Shown: one piece after another, positions 47,401 to 59,188 of the stretch | Numbering within the stretch: the stretch's first letter is position 1 | How the letters are laid out: the number at the start of each line of letters is the position of its first letter | Origin: Gigaspora margarita | Taxonomy: Eukaryota > Glomeromycota > Glomeromycetes > Diversisporales > Gigasporaceae | NCBI GenBank assembly: GCA_009809945.1 | Contig: WTPW01000015.1 | Coordinates: forward strand, 34,207-98,206 | Direction of reading: 5' to 3' | DNA: 64,000 nt | Made by a program: the position numbers and the translations under genes | The notes under the pieces: model-generated | Database searches by the model: none | Told to the model about the DNA's origin: nothing | Seen by the model: only the letters and a program-made list of their open reading frames with translations

Positions 47401-48660
47401 CTTCTTGCAAAAGTTTATCTAATCAATTAAGCCCAATCTCATAAAAAGTAAATATTCGTTTATAACCATCTTGGCTTATTTCTTGTGCATGTTTGAAAAG
47501 ATTATGTCGTTTTGGATTTGTAAAATTGAATGTACAAGTAAGTTCATCAACAAGTTCCCATAAAACTTCTGTATACTGTTTAACTGCTTGATCTTGTGGA
47601 ATTATTACATTATCACTTACAAATTCACTATATAACATTAGTATTCTCTTACGTTCATCTTGGATTGCTACAATTTATTGTTTTAAAAGCACTAGATCTG
47701 ATAAACCAGAAGTTAAATTCTGATTACCAAACTTATCACCATATTGTTCTAAGGCTTTATCAAAAGCTAAATAGTGATATTCTCTGGTAATATTTACTGA
47801 AGCAACATGTTTAAGCAATTCATATTGTTGTAGATAGTATGATATTGATTCTAAAAAAAATGCTATTGACATTGCATAATTGTTTTTTCCAGTAACAGGA
47901 AATAAAGGTGCAAATGCTGCCAAATTTTTTAATTGCATGTCTAGATTTCCTGTATGAATTCTTGCATGATGAGCTTTCCAATACCCAGCTAAATAGTAAT
48001 ATAAATACCTTACTTTTAGGGCATTGTTATTTCCATTCATTATAATATTTTCTATTTTTATATTATTTATCTCATCTTGTATTATATTATTTTTTTTTAG
48101 ATGAAGATGAATTGCTATAGCTACAGCAGCATGTATTAATCCTAATACATTGCATGTTGAATGATAATCTACATTATGCTCTAATTTTTCAAGAAATTTA
48201 ACACCAGTTTTGCTGCCATACTATATAAACCATATTTACTAAATGCAGCAATTAAAGCACTATACATAGCCTTTGATGTATGCCACTGCCCAATCATAAA
48301 TCAGCAAGTTAAATTTTCATTTTTATATGATTTAGTTCTTCCAAAAATAGCTGCATCACATGTTAAATCAATAATATCTTGATCAAAATCTTTTTAAAAC
48401 ATATCAATTGACTCAAATACAGCTTCAATACTATTAGGAGCTGGTCCAGGTTCTAGTATAACAAGATTTGGTGGATTTATTTGATATCCTAATTCAATAT
48501 TAGCAAATATTTCTGCATCAATTTCTTTAATTTCAAAGGTTTTGCCATTTTTATTTAATAGTTGTTTTATTATTTGATCAAATTTTATTTTCTATTTAGT
48601 TGTAAATTCTGATTTACCAAACAAATTTTTTGAGGCTCTGGATTTTGATTTTTTTGAGCA
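47400..48660 (-). pseudogene. Decayed orphan gene, 3' half
   Basis: Minus-strand segments read as one protein region: IGQWHTSKAMYSALIAAFSK, GVKFLEKLEHNVDYHSTCNV, YLAGYWKAHHARIHTGNLDM, LKNLAAFAPLFPVTGKNNYA, ASVNITREYHYLAFDKALEQ and a tail ending in YKRIFTFYEIGLN. I associate this sequence style with a high-copy uncharacterised family of mycorrhizal fungi, possibly borne by a transposon. I cannot name a domain with confidence. In-frame stops and frame changes make it dead. The 5' half lies at 55740-57010, beyond the 6.8 kb hAT-like insertion. Confidence 0.5.
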
Positions 48661-49714
48661 AGACTTAAATTAAATAGAAGTTCAAACTAAAATACTAGTT
48701 GTAAAGTAGCATGTGTAGATCATTATGTAATATCATAAATATTGCAATATTGAAAAACTATATCCTTAAATTAATATTATCAATTACTGCAACAATTCAA
48801 ATATTTGGTCCTTTTATTAATTTTGTTAATGGATTGTATTTGCTAACATGCTCTTTTTCTAGTACAGTTCATGTTTCTATGTACAAGATGTTATATGTAC
48901 TGCAGGAAGTATTGCTTGCAACAGTGATGTTAAATGACCTGAAATGACCCAAATGACTCAAATGACCAATGACCAGTCATTGGGTCATTTCAAGAATAAA
49001 ATGATCTATTGGGTCATTTGAATTTTATTGGTGGAAATAACAATTAATTAAATCTTGATTAAATTATGAAATTCAAGTCAGCAATAATTCAATATTAAAT
49101 ATTTAATACTCATGCTAAGATTTGATCTTCTAAGTCCATTTATTCCAGTTTCGAAAGTAATATTTACCTTTAAACAAAAGCCGGGTTGTCCTGTGCTAAA
49201 TTACTGTGATTGATTTCAGAAACTCTGTGATCACATATGTTAAAGAATCTTACCCATCGATTTTAATCCTGTGACCTCATATTAGAACCTCGTGACATAA
49301 TCTAGAGCTCTATTTGACCCTAGTTACTCAGACCAAGTCTATTCACGCTTCAATCAAAGCCTTACCATTGTTAGAGTAGTTTTAGTTGATTTTAGTTGGT
49401 CTTACTAGTATATAGTTGTGATACTTACATGGAGGGTTCATTTATTCTCTCACAATGTACATACATAATGAGGTTTATGATACGTATCAAAAGTATGTCA
49501 GGTATTGTGCAAATTTATAGCAAAAAAATTTTTAATTAATTAAAATTAATTTGTAAAAACTTCTCATTTGAAGTCAAATTCATTTATTATATATATTTGA
49601 ATTTAATATATGATACTTTCTAGCACATTAACGTGCTTTCTAACACTATAAGCCCAACACGTTAATGCATTTTACTTATTTGTATGGATAATAAACCAAA
49701 AAAGGATCTTTGAT

Positions 49715-49800
49715 TTTGTAAATAAACTAAGCATGTAAGATAAAAATTTAGGGTTAGGTCTTAAGGTTAGAGACTATAGGGTAAGAGTGATGGTTGTAAT
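49715..49800 (+). repeat. Family D, left part (interrupted copy)
   Basis: AAACTAAGCATGTAAGATAA ... GACTATAGGGTAAGAGTGAT matches 7120-7190. The rest of the copy resumes at 55224, on the far side of the nested hAT-like unit. Confidence 0.8.
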
Positions 49801-50039
49801 CATTGTTGGGTACAGTCCTAAGTCCAGTTTTAAAAACTGGACTGGACTGGACCATTCCATTGGAACTAGTTCCAGTTCCAGTCCAGTCTAGTTTTTATAT
49901 AATTTGTATAAAAAATTTTTATTGGCCATAGGCTTTATATAATTTGTATATATATATATACTAAGAAGAGGGCCATTTATCAGCTGATATTTTGCTACTA
50001 AGAGGCTACCCCTACCCCCTACCTGATCATAAATACTGC

Positions 50040-50846
50040 AATTTGATTGGCTAAAATTTTTTGAAAATTCAAAAAATTTTTAAAATGTAATATTAAATAA
50101 AATTTGAACTAGTAATCAGTTTTGGATGATTTTACTACCAAAACGGTTGTCTCAAAGAGATGATTCCAACGAGCCTAAAATTGTCAAAATCCAATCACTG
50201 GATCCCAAGATCTTTATAGATTGTATTGCTTTAATTATATTAGTTTTGTATATATTAAAAGTTATTATTAAAGATTTTATAAATTTAACACTGAATAACT
50301 TGTGAACCAGTGGTCNGTTTTGNATNATTTTACTACCAAAATGCTCNTCTCAGTGAGACGATTCTAATGAANCTAAAATNGNTAAATTCTGATCACAGGA
50401 TCCAAAGATCGTTATAGATTTGTTATTTTTAATTGTTTTAATATATTTTATATTAAAATAACACAAATCTATAACAATCTTGGGATTCAGTAATCAGGAT
50501 TTAATAATTTTAGGTTCATTAGAATCGACTCACTAAGACAAGCATTTTGGTAGCAAAATGATCTAAAACGGATCACTGGTTCACAAGTTATTCAATGGTA
50601 AAGTTTATAAGATCTTTAATAATAATTTTGAATATATTCAAAGCTAATATAATTAAAGCAACACAAACATATAACGATCTTGGGATTTAGTGATTGGATT
50701 TTGGCCATTTTAGGCTCATTGGAATCATCTTATTGAGACAAACATTTCAGTAGTAAAATCATCCAAAACCAATCACTGGTTCAAATTTTATTTAATATTA
50801 AAGTTTAAAATTTTTTAAAATTTTAAATTTTAGCCAATCAATTGTT
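50040..50846. mobile_element. 0.8 kb fold-back palindrome (CTC-hairpin family)
   Basis: AATTTGATTGGCTAAAATTT at the left pairs with AAATTTTAGCCAATCAATT at the right, and pairing continues to a centre near 50450. Each arm contains two copies of an ACTACCAAAATG...CTCAGTGAGACGATTC module and GGATCCMAAGATC. Ambiguous bases (50316-50392) fall in one module copy. Upstream, 49980-50040 adds GGCTACCCCTACC, shared with 54507-54530. Confidence 0.8.
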
Positions 50847-50999
50847 ATCTGCTATTAGGAACTTAACTTTTACGGATCTATTAAATCTATTTAGGTATTA
50901 ACAAATTACAAATTTTATTTAAATTTTTATATGAATTATCACATGTTAATATTATTATGGAAATGTATATAAAATATTAAGATTAAAGGTGTTTGAGAT

Positions 51000-51410
51000 C
51001 ATGCACAACATCAGAAAATTTTATATATAGATATTGATCGATATATAGCACTTAATCGTTTTATATCGATTATATAATATCGTTATATATTGATTAAAAT
51101 ATCATTATATATCGATTAATTGATAAAAATCGATATATATCTATAATCGATATATATCATAATATCGTTATATATCAATTAATTGGATAAAAATCGATAT
51201 ATATCTATAATCGATATATATCATAATATTGTTATATATCGATTAATTGAATAAAAATCAATATATATCTATAATCGATATATATCATTTTTTTATATTA
51301 AATCGTTATATATCTATAAAACAATTATAATGAAATGATATATATCTATAAAATGATTATAATCATAATTATTTGAAACAATATATGACGATTAGCAGAT
51401 CTTTAATGAT
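51000..51410. repeat. Array of ATCGATATATATC motifs
   Basis: About four units of roughly 65 bp, each with TCGATATATATCTATAATCG and TTATATATCGATTAATTG. Similar motifs lie at 53400-53450 and 53870-53885. Probably subterminal repeats of a DNA transposon broken by the gap. Confidence 0.6.
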
Positions 51411-51466
51411 TGTATAGTGTTTTGACCACGTCATAAAAATTTCAACCCAGATTACCAAATAAAAAA

Positions 51467-52148
51467 NNNNNNNNNNNNNNNNNNNNNNNNNNNNNNNNNN
51501 NNNNNNNNNNNNNNNNNNNNNNNNNNNNNNNNNNNNNNNNNNNNNNNNNNNNNNNNNNNNNNNNNNNNNNNNNNNNNNNNNNNNNNNNNNNNNNNNNNNN
51601 NNNNNNNNNNNNNNNNNNNNNNNNNNNNNNNNNNNNNNNNNNNNNNNNNNNNNNNNNNNNNNNNNNNNNNNNNNNNNNNNNNNNNNNNNNNNNNNNNNNN
51701 NNNNNNNNNNNNNNNNNNNNNNNNNNNNNNNNNNNNNNNNNNNNNNNNNNNNNNNNNNNNNNNNNNNNNNNNNNNNNNNNNNNNNNNNNNNNNNNNNNNN
51801 NNNNNNNNNNNNNNNNNNNNNNNNNNNNNNNNNNNNNNNNNNNNNNNNNNNNNNNNNNNNNNNNNNNNNNNNNNNNNNNNNNNNNNNNNNNNNNNNNNNN
51901 NNNNNNNNNNNNNNNNNNNNNNNNNNNNNNNNNNNNNNNNNNNNNNNNNNNNNNNNNNNNNNNNNNNNNNNNNNNNNNNNNNNNNNNNNNNNNNNNNNNN
52001 NNNNNNNNNNNNNNNNNNNNNNNNNNNNNNNNNNNNNNNNNNNNNNNNNNNNNNNNNNNNNNNNNNNNNNNNNNNNNNNNNNNNNNNNNNNNNNNNNNNN
52101 NNNNNNNNNNNNNNNNNNNNNNNNNNNNNNNNNNNNNNNNNNNNNNNN
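51467..52148. other. Assembly gap (682 N)
   Basis: Unknown bases. Reading frames spanning it are artefacts. Confidence 1.
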
Positions 52149-52990
52149 TAAGTTTTTGCAAGGTTTCGTTTTATTTTTTTTTCATTTCATGTTTTTGTTT
52201 TTGTTTTTTTTTTATTTTATTAATTTATTTTATTCTGGCACTTTGCGAAAACCTTTGACGATTTCTAAATTGCAAAAACACGAACTTGAAATAGAGATTT
52301 GGGGCTTTGTTTATTTTTTATTTAGTTTGCTTACATTTTTGTTTTTTGTTTGTTTTCTTCAAAACTTTGCAAGAAAACGACTTGACTTTCCGGCACTTTA
52401 CAAGAACACCAATTCTTTGCAAGAAGTCAAGAATATGAACGAATATAAGCGAATATGAGTGAAATATAATAGTTTATTTTTTTTCGTTTTTGTTTTTTTT
52501 GTTATTTTTTCAGTTTTGTTTTTTGTTTTTTGTTTGTTTTTTTTTACTTATTTTTTTTATTTTATTTTATTTTATTTATTTCTTACTTCTTTTAGAACTT
52601 AACAAGAAAATAATCTAACTTTCTGGCACTTTACAAGAAGTAGCGAATATAAGTGAATATAAACGAATACAAGCGAATATGAGCGAATATAAAGAATATA
52701 ATAGTTTATTTTTTTTGTTTTCATTTTTTTTAATTTTTTTTGGTTTCGTTTTTTTTGGATTTATTTTTTTTGTCATTTTTTTTACAATAATATATAATAT
52801 ATGTAATATTTAAAATATAATATATAATAAAAAAATAAAATTTTATATTAAATAGTGAAAACTTGTGAATATTGTATATTTAATAAATTAAAATATTATA
52901 TAATAATAATAAATAAAAAAAAAATTATAATTAAATTGCGAAAACTTGCAAAAACTTGCAAAAACCTGTAAAATGTTCAAAAAGCATGAT
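52149..52990 (+). repeat. Dispersed family, fragment after the gap
   Basis: Same order of blocks as 40040-41950: GCACTTTGCRARAA, AGCGAATATAAGCGAATA, T-rich runs, TTTAAAATATAATATATAAT, then CTTGCAAAAACCTGTAAAA. It holds the unfilled target (TTAAAATAT at 52810-52818) of the MULE MITE at 41159. Confidence 0.85.
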
Positions 52991-53486
52991 TATGTGAATA
53001 TAATAATTATTAATTGATATCATATCAGATATATATATATTTTTTTTTTATTAATATAATGTCATAGTAGAAACTTTGTTACAGCAGCCTTAAATTAATC
53101 CTAAGATTGATAGTCTCTTTGTTATCAAGTAGATATAGGTGAGAGGTCAGATAAGTTCTTGGACCAGGCTGACAAATTCCTCCAACCTGAAAACTAGTTG
53201 AAGTAAAGAGATATGGCTATAGAAAAAAAATTCTATGGTAAAGATTTCTAACTACATTTGTGCTACAGAGCACCCAATATGACATTACACCTCCTATTTC
53301 CTATTTTATACTATTATTAATTTAAACTAATAAAATAAATCTAGTTAGGATAGGTTGGAGAAAACCTAATTTCTTTTAAACTCTTTATCTGTTATCAGAT
53401 ATATATTGATATATATCGATTAATATCGATATATATCGATTATTATTACTATCGATAGTAATCAGCAGGGGGTCTAGGTATCGATA

Positions 53487-53849
53487 TATGGGGTCTTTGT
53501 CTTGAAAATAGGGTTCCGAGGTCCCCCAAACCAAAATTGAGATTTTTATTAAGCCTTAATTTATGAAGCACAAAGTTCATTTCGTGCAAAGTTTTATAAC
53601 CGATTAACTTAATATTAAAATGAGTTATGGAAGTCCGGAAATTTGACGTTGAATATAATGAAAATGATCGACATAGCGGATAAATATTTTACCATCAATT
53701 TTATCCAATAACAAAAAAGCTTGCGAAGATCATTTCTAAAATTAGCAGAAAATCAAGTTTGGGTTGTTTTGGTTACACAATCTTTATTTACGATTTACTC
53801 AAAAAAAATTTATAGTGCCGTAGGGTCATTTTCAAGGAAAGACCCCATA
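53487..53849. mobile_element. 363-bp MITE with TA duplication
   Basis: Ends TATGGGGTCTTTGTCTTG and, reversed, TATGGGGTCTTTCCTTG, with AAAAT following in both. TA at 53485-53486 and 53850-53851. Non-coding. Confidence 0.7.
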
Positions 53850-53994
53850 TATCCTACCGGTTAGTAATCGATATATATCTTTATATAAAATTTGCAGATG
53901 AAGCACTAAAATTAATTAAAGTAATCCTTATAGTGATTTTGCTAAAAATTCAAGTGTAAAATATGATAATGAATTTAGTTAAGGAAGCTAACAG

Positions 53995-54559
53995 AAATCA
54001 GGTGATTTTTTGGTGGGTGGGTGGGTTAACCAATATATTAGGTGTAATTCTGGCCGGAATTATCAAATTCCAGCCAAAATTATAAAAAATTTTTTAATTA
54101 AAATTATAAATTTATATATAAATTTAATATTAAATAACTTTTGATCTACTGGACCAATTTAGATAATTTAACTACCAAAATGATCCTCTCAAAGAGAGNN
54201 TTCTAANAANNCNNAANTNATTAAATTCCAATTACTAGATCGTAATATCGATATAGATTTGTATTACTATAAATATTATATAATATTTTAATATACTATA
54301 TAATATTATATAAATTTAGATTGATTTTACGATCTAGTAATTGGATTTTAATAGTTTTGGGCTTGTTAGATTCCTCTCTTTGAGAGGATCATTTTGGTAG
54401 TTAAAACATCTAAAATAGTTTAGTAGATCAAAAGTTACATAATATCAAAGTTTTTTATTAATTTAATATATAAATTTCTTATACAATTTGATTGGCTAAT
54501 AAGGTGTCAGGTGTTGGTAGGTAGGGGTAGCCCCTTAAGAGATGGAAATCACCTGATTT
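53995..54559. mobile_element. 0.56 kb fold-back element (CTC-hairpin family)
   Basis: Outer AAATCAGGTGATTT on both sides. The inner palindrome 54125-54437 has arms TAACTTTTGATCTACTGGAC and its complement, and contains CCTCTCAAAGAGAG. Ambiguous bases at 54199-54220 sit directly after that module. ATACAATTTGATTGGCTAAT at 54481-54500 is shared with the 22103 MITE. The target duplication is unresolved. Confidence 0.7.
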
Positions 54560-54564
54560 ATGAC

Positions 54565-55085
54565 AACTCCCTAATTGCAAACTACTTTTACTATTAATTA
54601 ACTATTTCTATAAATTACAGTAACTACTTAATTAATCACTCTGCAGGCTCATCTAAGTATTGTATGTTATATACAAAAAGTTTATTCAATTGACCAGTTT
54701 TTATATTATAAATTATTTATTAATTAAAACTAAACTTGCATAAAAGCAAATTTAGATATTAACAATCACAATACCAATTTAGTTAAATACAAAATTTTAT
54801 TGTATTATAAATTATTATTAATTAAAACTAAAACTTATATAAAAGCAAAAAATTTAAGTACTAAACAATTACAATACTAATTTAATTAGATGCTTAGTTA
54901 TATCAAAAAAAGTTAATATACTGATATTATAAATTATTTATTATAAAATCAAAACTTGTATAGTAGCAAAATTTAGATGCTATTTAAATTATAAATACAA
55001 GTTAATATATTTGTATAGTTAGACAAATATTATACAATATATAAATATAGTTATAAAATTTTATAAATACAATTTATTTTATTCA
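54565..55085. other. AT-rich DNA with TTATAAATTATTTATTA repeats
   Basis: Three or four diverged units of about 110-120 bp (AATTAAAACTAAACTTGCAT, AATTAAAACTAAAACTTATA, AAATCAAAACTTGTATAGTA). No gene. Confidence 0.55.
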
Positions 55086-55223
55086 TAAACATATTTATTA
55101 TTTAGGTCCAGTTCCAGTAAGTACTGGAACTGGACTGGACCAGTTCAGTCCAGTAGTGGTCCACTGGACCAGTTCAGTCCAGTAGTGGTCTACTGGACCA
55201 GTTCAGTCCAGGGGCCAACACTG

Positions 55224-55420
55224 CTTACAATATATAAGATTTCATTCTCATCATTTGCATCAAGATGGTTTAAATATTAGTTTTCACTTTTTTCTTCTTT
55301 TGTGCCTGTTCAGATTCTTCATTGGGCTGACCTGGAATAGTCAAATTTTGCATTCTCCAATTGGCTATTTCCTCTCCAGGAGTTTGTATTACCCACAAAA
55401 TAAATTGATGCCATGTTGAC
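55224..55420 (+). repeat. Family D, right part (interrupted copy)
   Basis: TATAAGATTTCATTCTCATC ... AGTTTGTATTACCCACAAAA matches 7195-7370 and completes the copy that began at 49715. Confidence 0.85.
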
Positions 55421-55739
55421 GTGTAATTAGAATTTTATAATTCTTACCCCTTAAAGGGCGATTATATGTCAATTATCAAAGTTTACATGGGCTTTGACTA
55501 CTATATCACTACTAATATCCCAAATGATCTTCAAATGACCCTGGTCATTTGCAAATGACCATGGTCATTTGGTCATGAGTCATTTGCAAATGACCCAAAA
55601 TTCAAATGACCTATAATGACCAGTCATTTCAGGGTCATTTGAGGTCATTTAAAAATTTTTCAAATGACCAGGTCATTTAACATCACTGGCCTGTAAAGAT
55701 GAAATTAATTTTGGTTTTTTGCATAAGGAAGTCATAGTA

Positions 55740-57010
55740 AAAGTAAGCCATATTTTCTATGAAGGAAAAGCAATTGTTAAAATAATTGATGCAACAAATG
55801 CTAATATTTTTTTATTGTTTTTTTATTAAATTTTGGTTCTTTTTGTCCATGTTGTTTTTGTTTTCTTTCACTAACTGAATATTTATGTTTTCCAATAGAC
55901 TCTACTAATCCATTAAAAAAACTAGTAAGTGCTAAAGGAAAGCCATCATAATATTCATTTAATGAATTTGAATTTTCTAAACTATTATGATTTTGTTCAA
56001 TATCTTTACGTGAGTTATGTATAAAGTTTCCTAATGCTTCACCATATTGTCTATATTTATCTTTTTTAATATATTTTTTATTTGTAGGTAAATAATAATT
56101 AAATGTTTTAATCCTTATAGCAATTTTTACTAATAGTGGACTAGGTAAACAATTTGTTGTATTTGTAGAAGATGATGTATCTGAATTTGAATTTTCCAAT
56201 AATTTCATTATATGCATACTGCTTTTTCTTTTTGACTTTTATTTTCAGAATATGTAAGATTTGATAACCACTTTGAGAATAATTTTAAAACTTGATTAGT
56301 ATCATCTTTATGCAATTTATTGTTAACACATGTTTGAGACTTTTTTCTATTACATTTATGAATATGTCTACCCATTGCTTTTGAAACACTTTGTTCAGAT
56401 ATAACGAACATGATAGCTATTAGTAAGTTTTGAAGAAATATTTTTAATTTCTTGAAAAGCAGAACATAATTTTAAACTAGCAAATGGTACTTGAATATTT
56501 CTTCCACATATATTCCAACTATGTTCTCTGCAATCATTACCTCTACTAAAAAGGTTTTTATATTTATTATATAACAAACATTTTTTTGGTTTAACTGCAC
56601 TTAAACTAATCTCTCTAAATTGTTTGGCATGAGATAAATGAAGTTTACTATAATCAAAATTAAAATGACTAGAAAAGCACCTAAGATATTTGTATTAGAA
56701 TTTTCTTCCTGTGTTAGTTCTACTTTCCAGGTTCCAAATAATTGAGATAGTGATTTTAAATTATGTGTTGAATTACAACATCTAGTTTTACCTTTTAAAT
56801 TATCAATAATAATACAAGGTGATAGATTATTTTCTTCTATATTTAAGAATTTATAATCCATATGTTCATCTTCAGGTAATGAATCTTCTTCTTTTTCTTC
56901 TTCTTCATCTTCCTGTATTTCCAAAGGATCTTGTTCTTCTAACCAACATCTTGCCTTCATAGCAGCCAGATAATCATGAACAAAAAATGTTTAGTTTGGT
57001 TAGTACTAAA
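55740..57010 (-). pseudogene. Decayed orphan gene, 5' half
   Basis: Minus-strand pieces: an acidic segment (KARCWLEEQDPLEIQEDEEE) with a C-terminal neighbour FGTWKVELTQEE, then NDCREHSWNICGRNIQVPFA, SEQSVSKAMGRHIHKCNRKK (paired His/Cys, perhaps a metal site) and QYGEALGNFIHNSRKDIEQN ... YYDGFPLALTSFFNGLVE. The frame changes several times. By position and style it is the first half of the gene ending at 47400, separated by the 48922-55688 insertion. Function unknown. Confidence 0.5.
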
Positions 57011-57508
57011 ATTTCTTCTAAATTTTCATTTGAAGAATAATCATAGTAAGCCTCTATTATTAATAATGAATTAAGATTTTGTAAAAAAATTTTAATAATA
57101 AGTATTGTTTTATAATAATGATTTTTAACTTGTTGAAAATATTAAATAGAAAATATTCATTTATTTATAGATAATTGATTCAACTAAAAACTAATCTATA
57201 TAATTTATTTGTTTTCAGATCTGTTTAGAAGAAATGTTTTAGAAAAGACATTTCATATAAGATGTTTTAGATAATGTTTCAAAATTGTGTTTTAGTTCAG
57301 AAGTTTGACAAGAAGTGAATACCATTTCATTAAAATTTTCAAACTCAATTCGGTAACAAATGAACTCAATTGTCAGAGTTATGCCAATAACATTTATTAC
57401 ATACAAGAATAGATTTGAAACTAAAACAAAATAGGTTTGATATTTATTAATTCAATGTATTTAATTGTTCTTACATACAGCACAAATTTTGTGTACAAAT
57501 CTAATAAT
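57011..57508. other. AT-rich intergenic DNA
   Basis: Possible upstream flank of the orphan gene. No motif recognised. Confidence 0.5.
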
Positions 57509-57511
57509 ATG

Positions 57512-57860
57512 CACAGGTCAAAATAAGGCAAATCGGGTTCAAATTAGCATCACAAGATACTGATATGAACCTGATTTAAAACAGATATTTGGTGCAAATA
57601 AGATATCTACAGGATACAATTCGGATTAATATCAGCTCACAAGATATATTGGCAAAATAATGGCTCAATAGGTGCTATAAGATAAGCTCTATCGATTTAC
57701 CTATTAAGCCATCATTTTGCCGATATGTTTTGTAAGCTGATATGAATCCAAATTGTATCCTATAGGTATCTTATTTGCGCCAAATATCTGCTTCAAATTG
57801 GGTTCATATCAGGATCTTGTGATGCTGATTTGAACCTGATTTGCCTTATTTCAACCTGTG
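57512..57860. mobile_element. 349-bp palindromic MITE, possible 3-bp ATG duplication
   Basis: CACAGGTCAAAATAAGGCAA pairs with TTGCCTTATTTCAACCTGTG. Arms of about 165 bp continue through CATCACAAGAT, TACAGGATACAATTCGGATT and GGCAAAATAATGGC. ATG lies on both sides (57509-57511, 57861-57863), hinting at a PIF/Harbinger-like 3-bp duplication. Non-coding. Confidence 0.85.
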
Positions 57861-57863
57861 ATG

Positions 57864-58955
57864 ATTGTATATACTATTTAGTTTCATGAATCACAAAGAA
57901 AACTATACTAAGATTTATTACTGTTATAATTTTTTTTGTTCAAAAAGTATACCTATGTTGTGCATCAGAATAGAATCTTGTTAGATTTAGAATGTTGAAA
58001 CGAAATTTTAAATTCACTCAATTTGGTAAAGAATTACAAATTAACTTAAAAGGTGATTCTGAATTATTTAATTAAAACATTAAGTTAATTTAATCATATT
58101 TATATTAAATGCTTTGTGTTATTTCTCAATTATAATTTCAAAAATTATAAAATTAATTCTTTACAATCTTGATTTTATTTAACAATTTAAAATATTTTAT
58201 TTATGAAGAAAAAAGTTCATATAACTACTTAATGGACTTAATAATTTATTTATTGCAAAGAAAATATTTTATAAAAATTATTTAACTAACGTAATAAGTT
58301 TATAGCAAACTTTTTTCTTTAATGAATTAGCATAAAGATTATATAATAAAGAAATTTTTTGCTTATAAAAATAAATAATAAATTTTTAGCAGAAAAACTA
58401 GAAATCTTTTGAATGTAAAGACAGTATAAAGACAATTTTGAAGTCATTATTTTGTTAATATAAATATGACTTATCAATATAAAGGTTTTTACTAATTATC
58501 TCATGAAAGCAATTTTACTTTACATTTATTCTTGCTATATTAATTATTGCTAACCTGATTATTGGGATGGCAGCTACTACTATGAGGCAATTTTACCTTT
58601 ATATTAGTAGTAATTTATATTACTTTCTCGCACACTTATAACAGTTAGAAAATTCAAATTCTACTTAATAAGTGAATTTAAAATTAACTTAACTATATCA
58701 ATATGGTAATTATTAAAAATAACTGAATTATATGAATACTATTTTTATTTCATAATGTATTTGAAAGTTTACAATTTGATTTCGATGTTGAATTTAACTG
58801 TTAAATGGATCAAGTAATCAAGAATTTAAAATAATTAAAAAAGTTTTTTTTTAAATAAAATAATCACAGAGTGAAAAAATAAAATTAATTCATACTTAAG
58901 TTTTGAATAAATTATATATGCTATATCTAAATATGTCAATATGAATTAATGATTG
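57864..58955. other. AT-rich intergenic DNA, no gene seen
   Basis: No structure noticed beyond short A/T runs. Confidence 0.5.
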
Positions 58956-58959
58956 TCGA

Positions 58960-59188
58960 GGCTGAAGCTGGAAATTTTAAATATTTTAATAAAAAAAATT
59001 TTGGCATGCATTTTGTACAATGTTTTTTTATAGTTAGATTAGAATTTAGAGTTAGGGCTTATAATGAAAGAGTATAGTTAGATTTTAGCAGTGCTTATAG
59101 TTTTAAATCGAGACCTCTAATTTTTAGCTTCAGCCATTTCCAGTTTTAGCCATTTCCAGCTTCAGCCATTTCCATCTTCAGCCATAAC
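58960..59188. mobile_element. Small TIR element with AGCTTCAGCCATTTCC repeats
   Basis: GAGGCTGAAGCTGGAAAT on the left has three to four tandem complements (AGCTTCAGCCATTTCC and variants) at 59122-59186. Repetition of the motif at one end resembles an expanded subterminal binding array. Boundaries uncertain. Confidence 0.5.

Larger units (their letters stand above)
49801..55223. mobile_element. 5.4 kb hAT-like element with CCAGTCCAGT subterminal repeats
   Basis: Left CATTGTTGGGTACAGTCC; right, reversed, CAGTGTTGGCCCCTGGAC, the CAGTGTTGG start being hAT-like. Flanks GTTGTAAT and CTTACAAT match at five of eight, while the intact family D copy at 7195 gives the site GCTTACTATATG. Subterminal zones 49818-49895 and 55108-55212 repeat GTCCAGT/ACTGGAC motifs. 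It contains palindromes, a dispersed-family fragment, the N gap and a TA MITE. No transposase gene is visible outside the gap. Confidence 0.7.
48922..55688. mobile_element. 6.8 kb hAT-like element with (TCAAATGACC) subterminal arrays
   Basis: Ends CAGTGATGTTAAATGACC and, reversed, the same 18 bases. Flanks GCTTGCAA (48914-48921) and GCCTGTAA (55689-55696) differ by two transitions. Both ends carry arrays of ATGACC/CAAATGACC (48935-49022 and 55528-55680, over a dozen copies), as expected of transposase-binding sites. No transposase is seen in the sequenced part. Much of the length is the nested 49801-55223 element. It splits the orphan gene at 47400-57010. Confidence 0.8.

Noticed and set aside
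51442-52161. A 239-residue open frame
   Set aside because: It exists only because the assembly gap has no stop codons.
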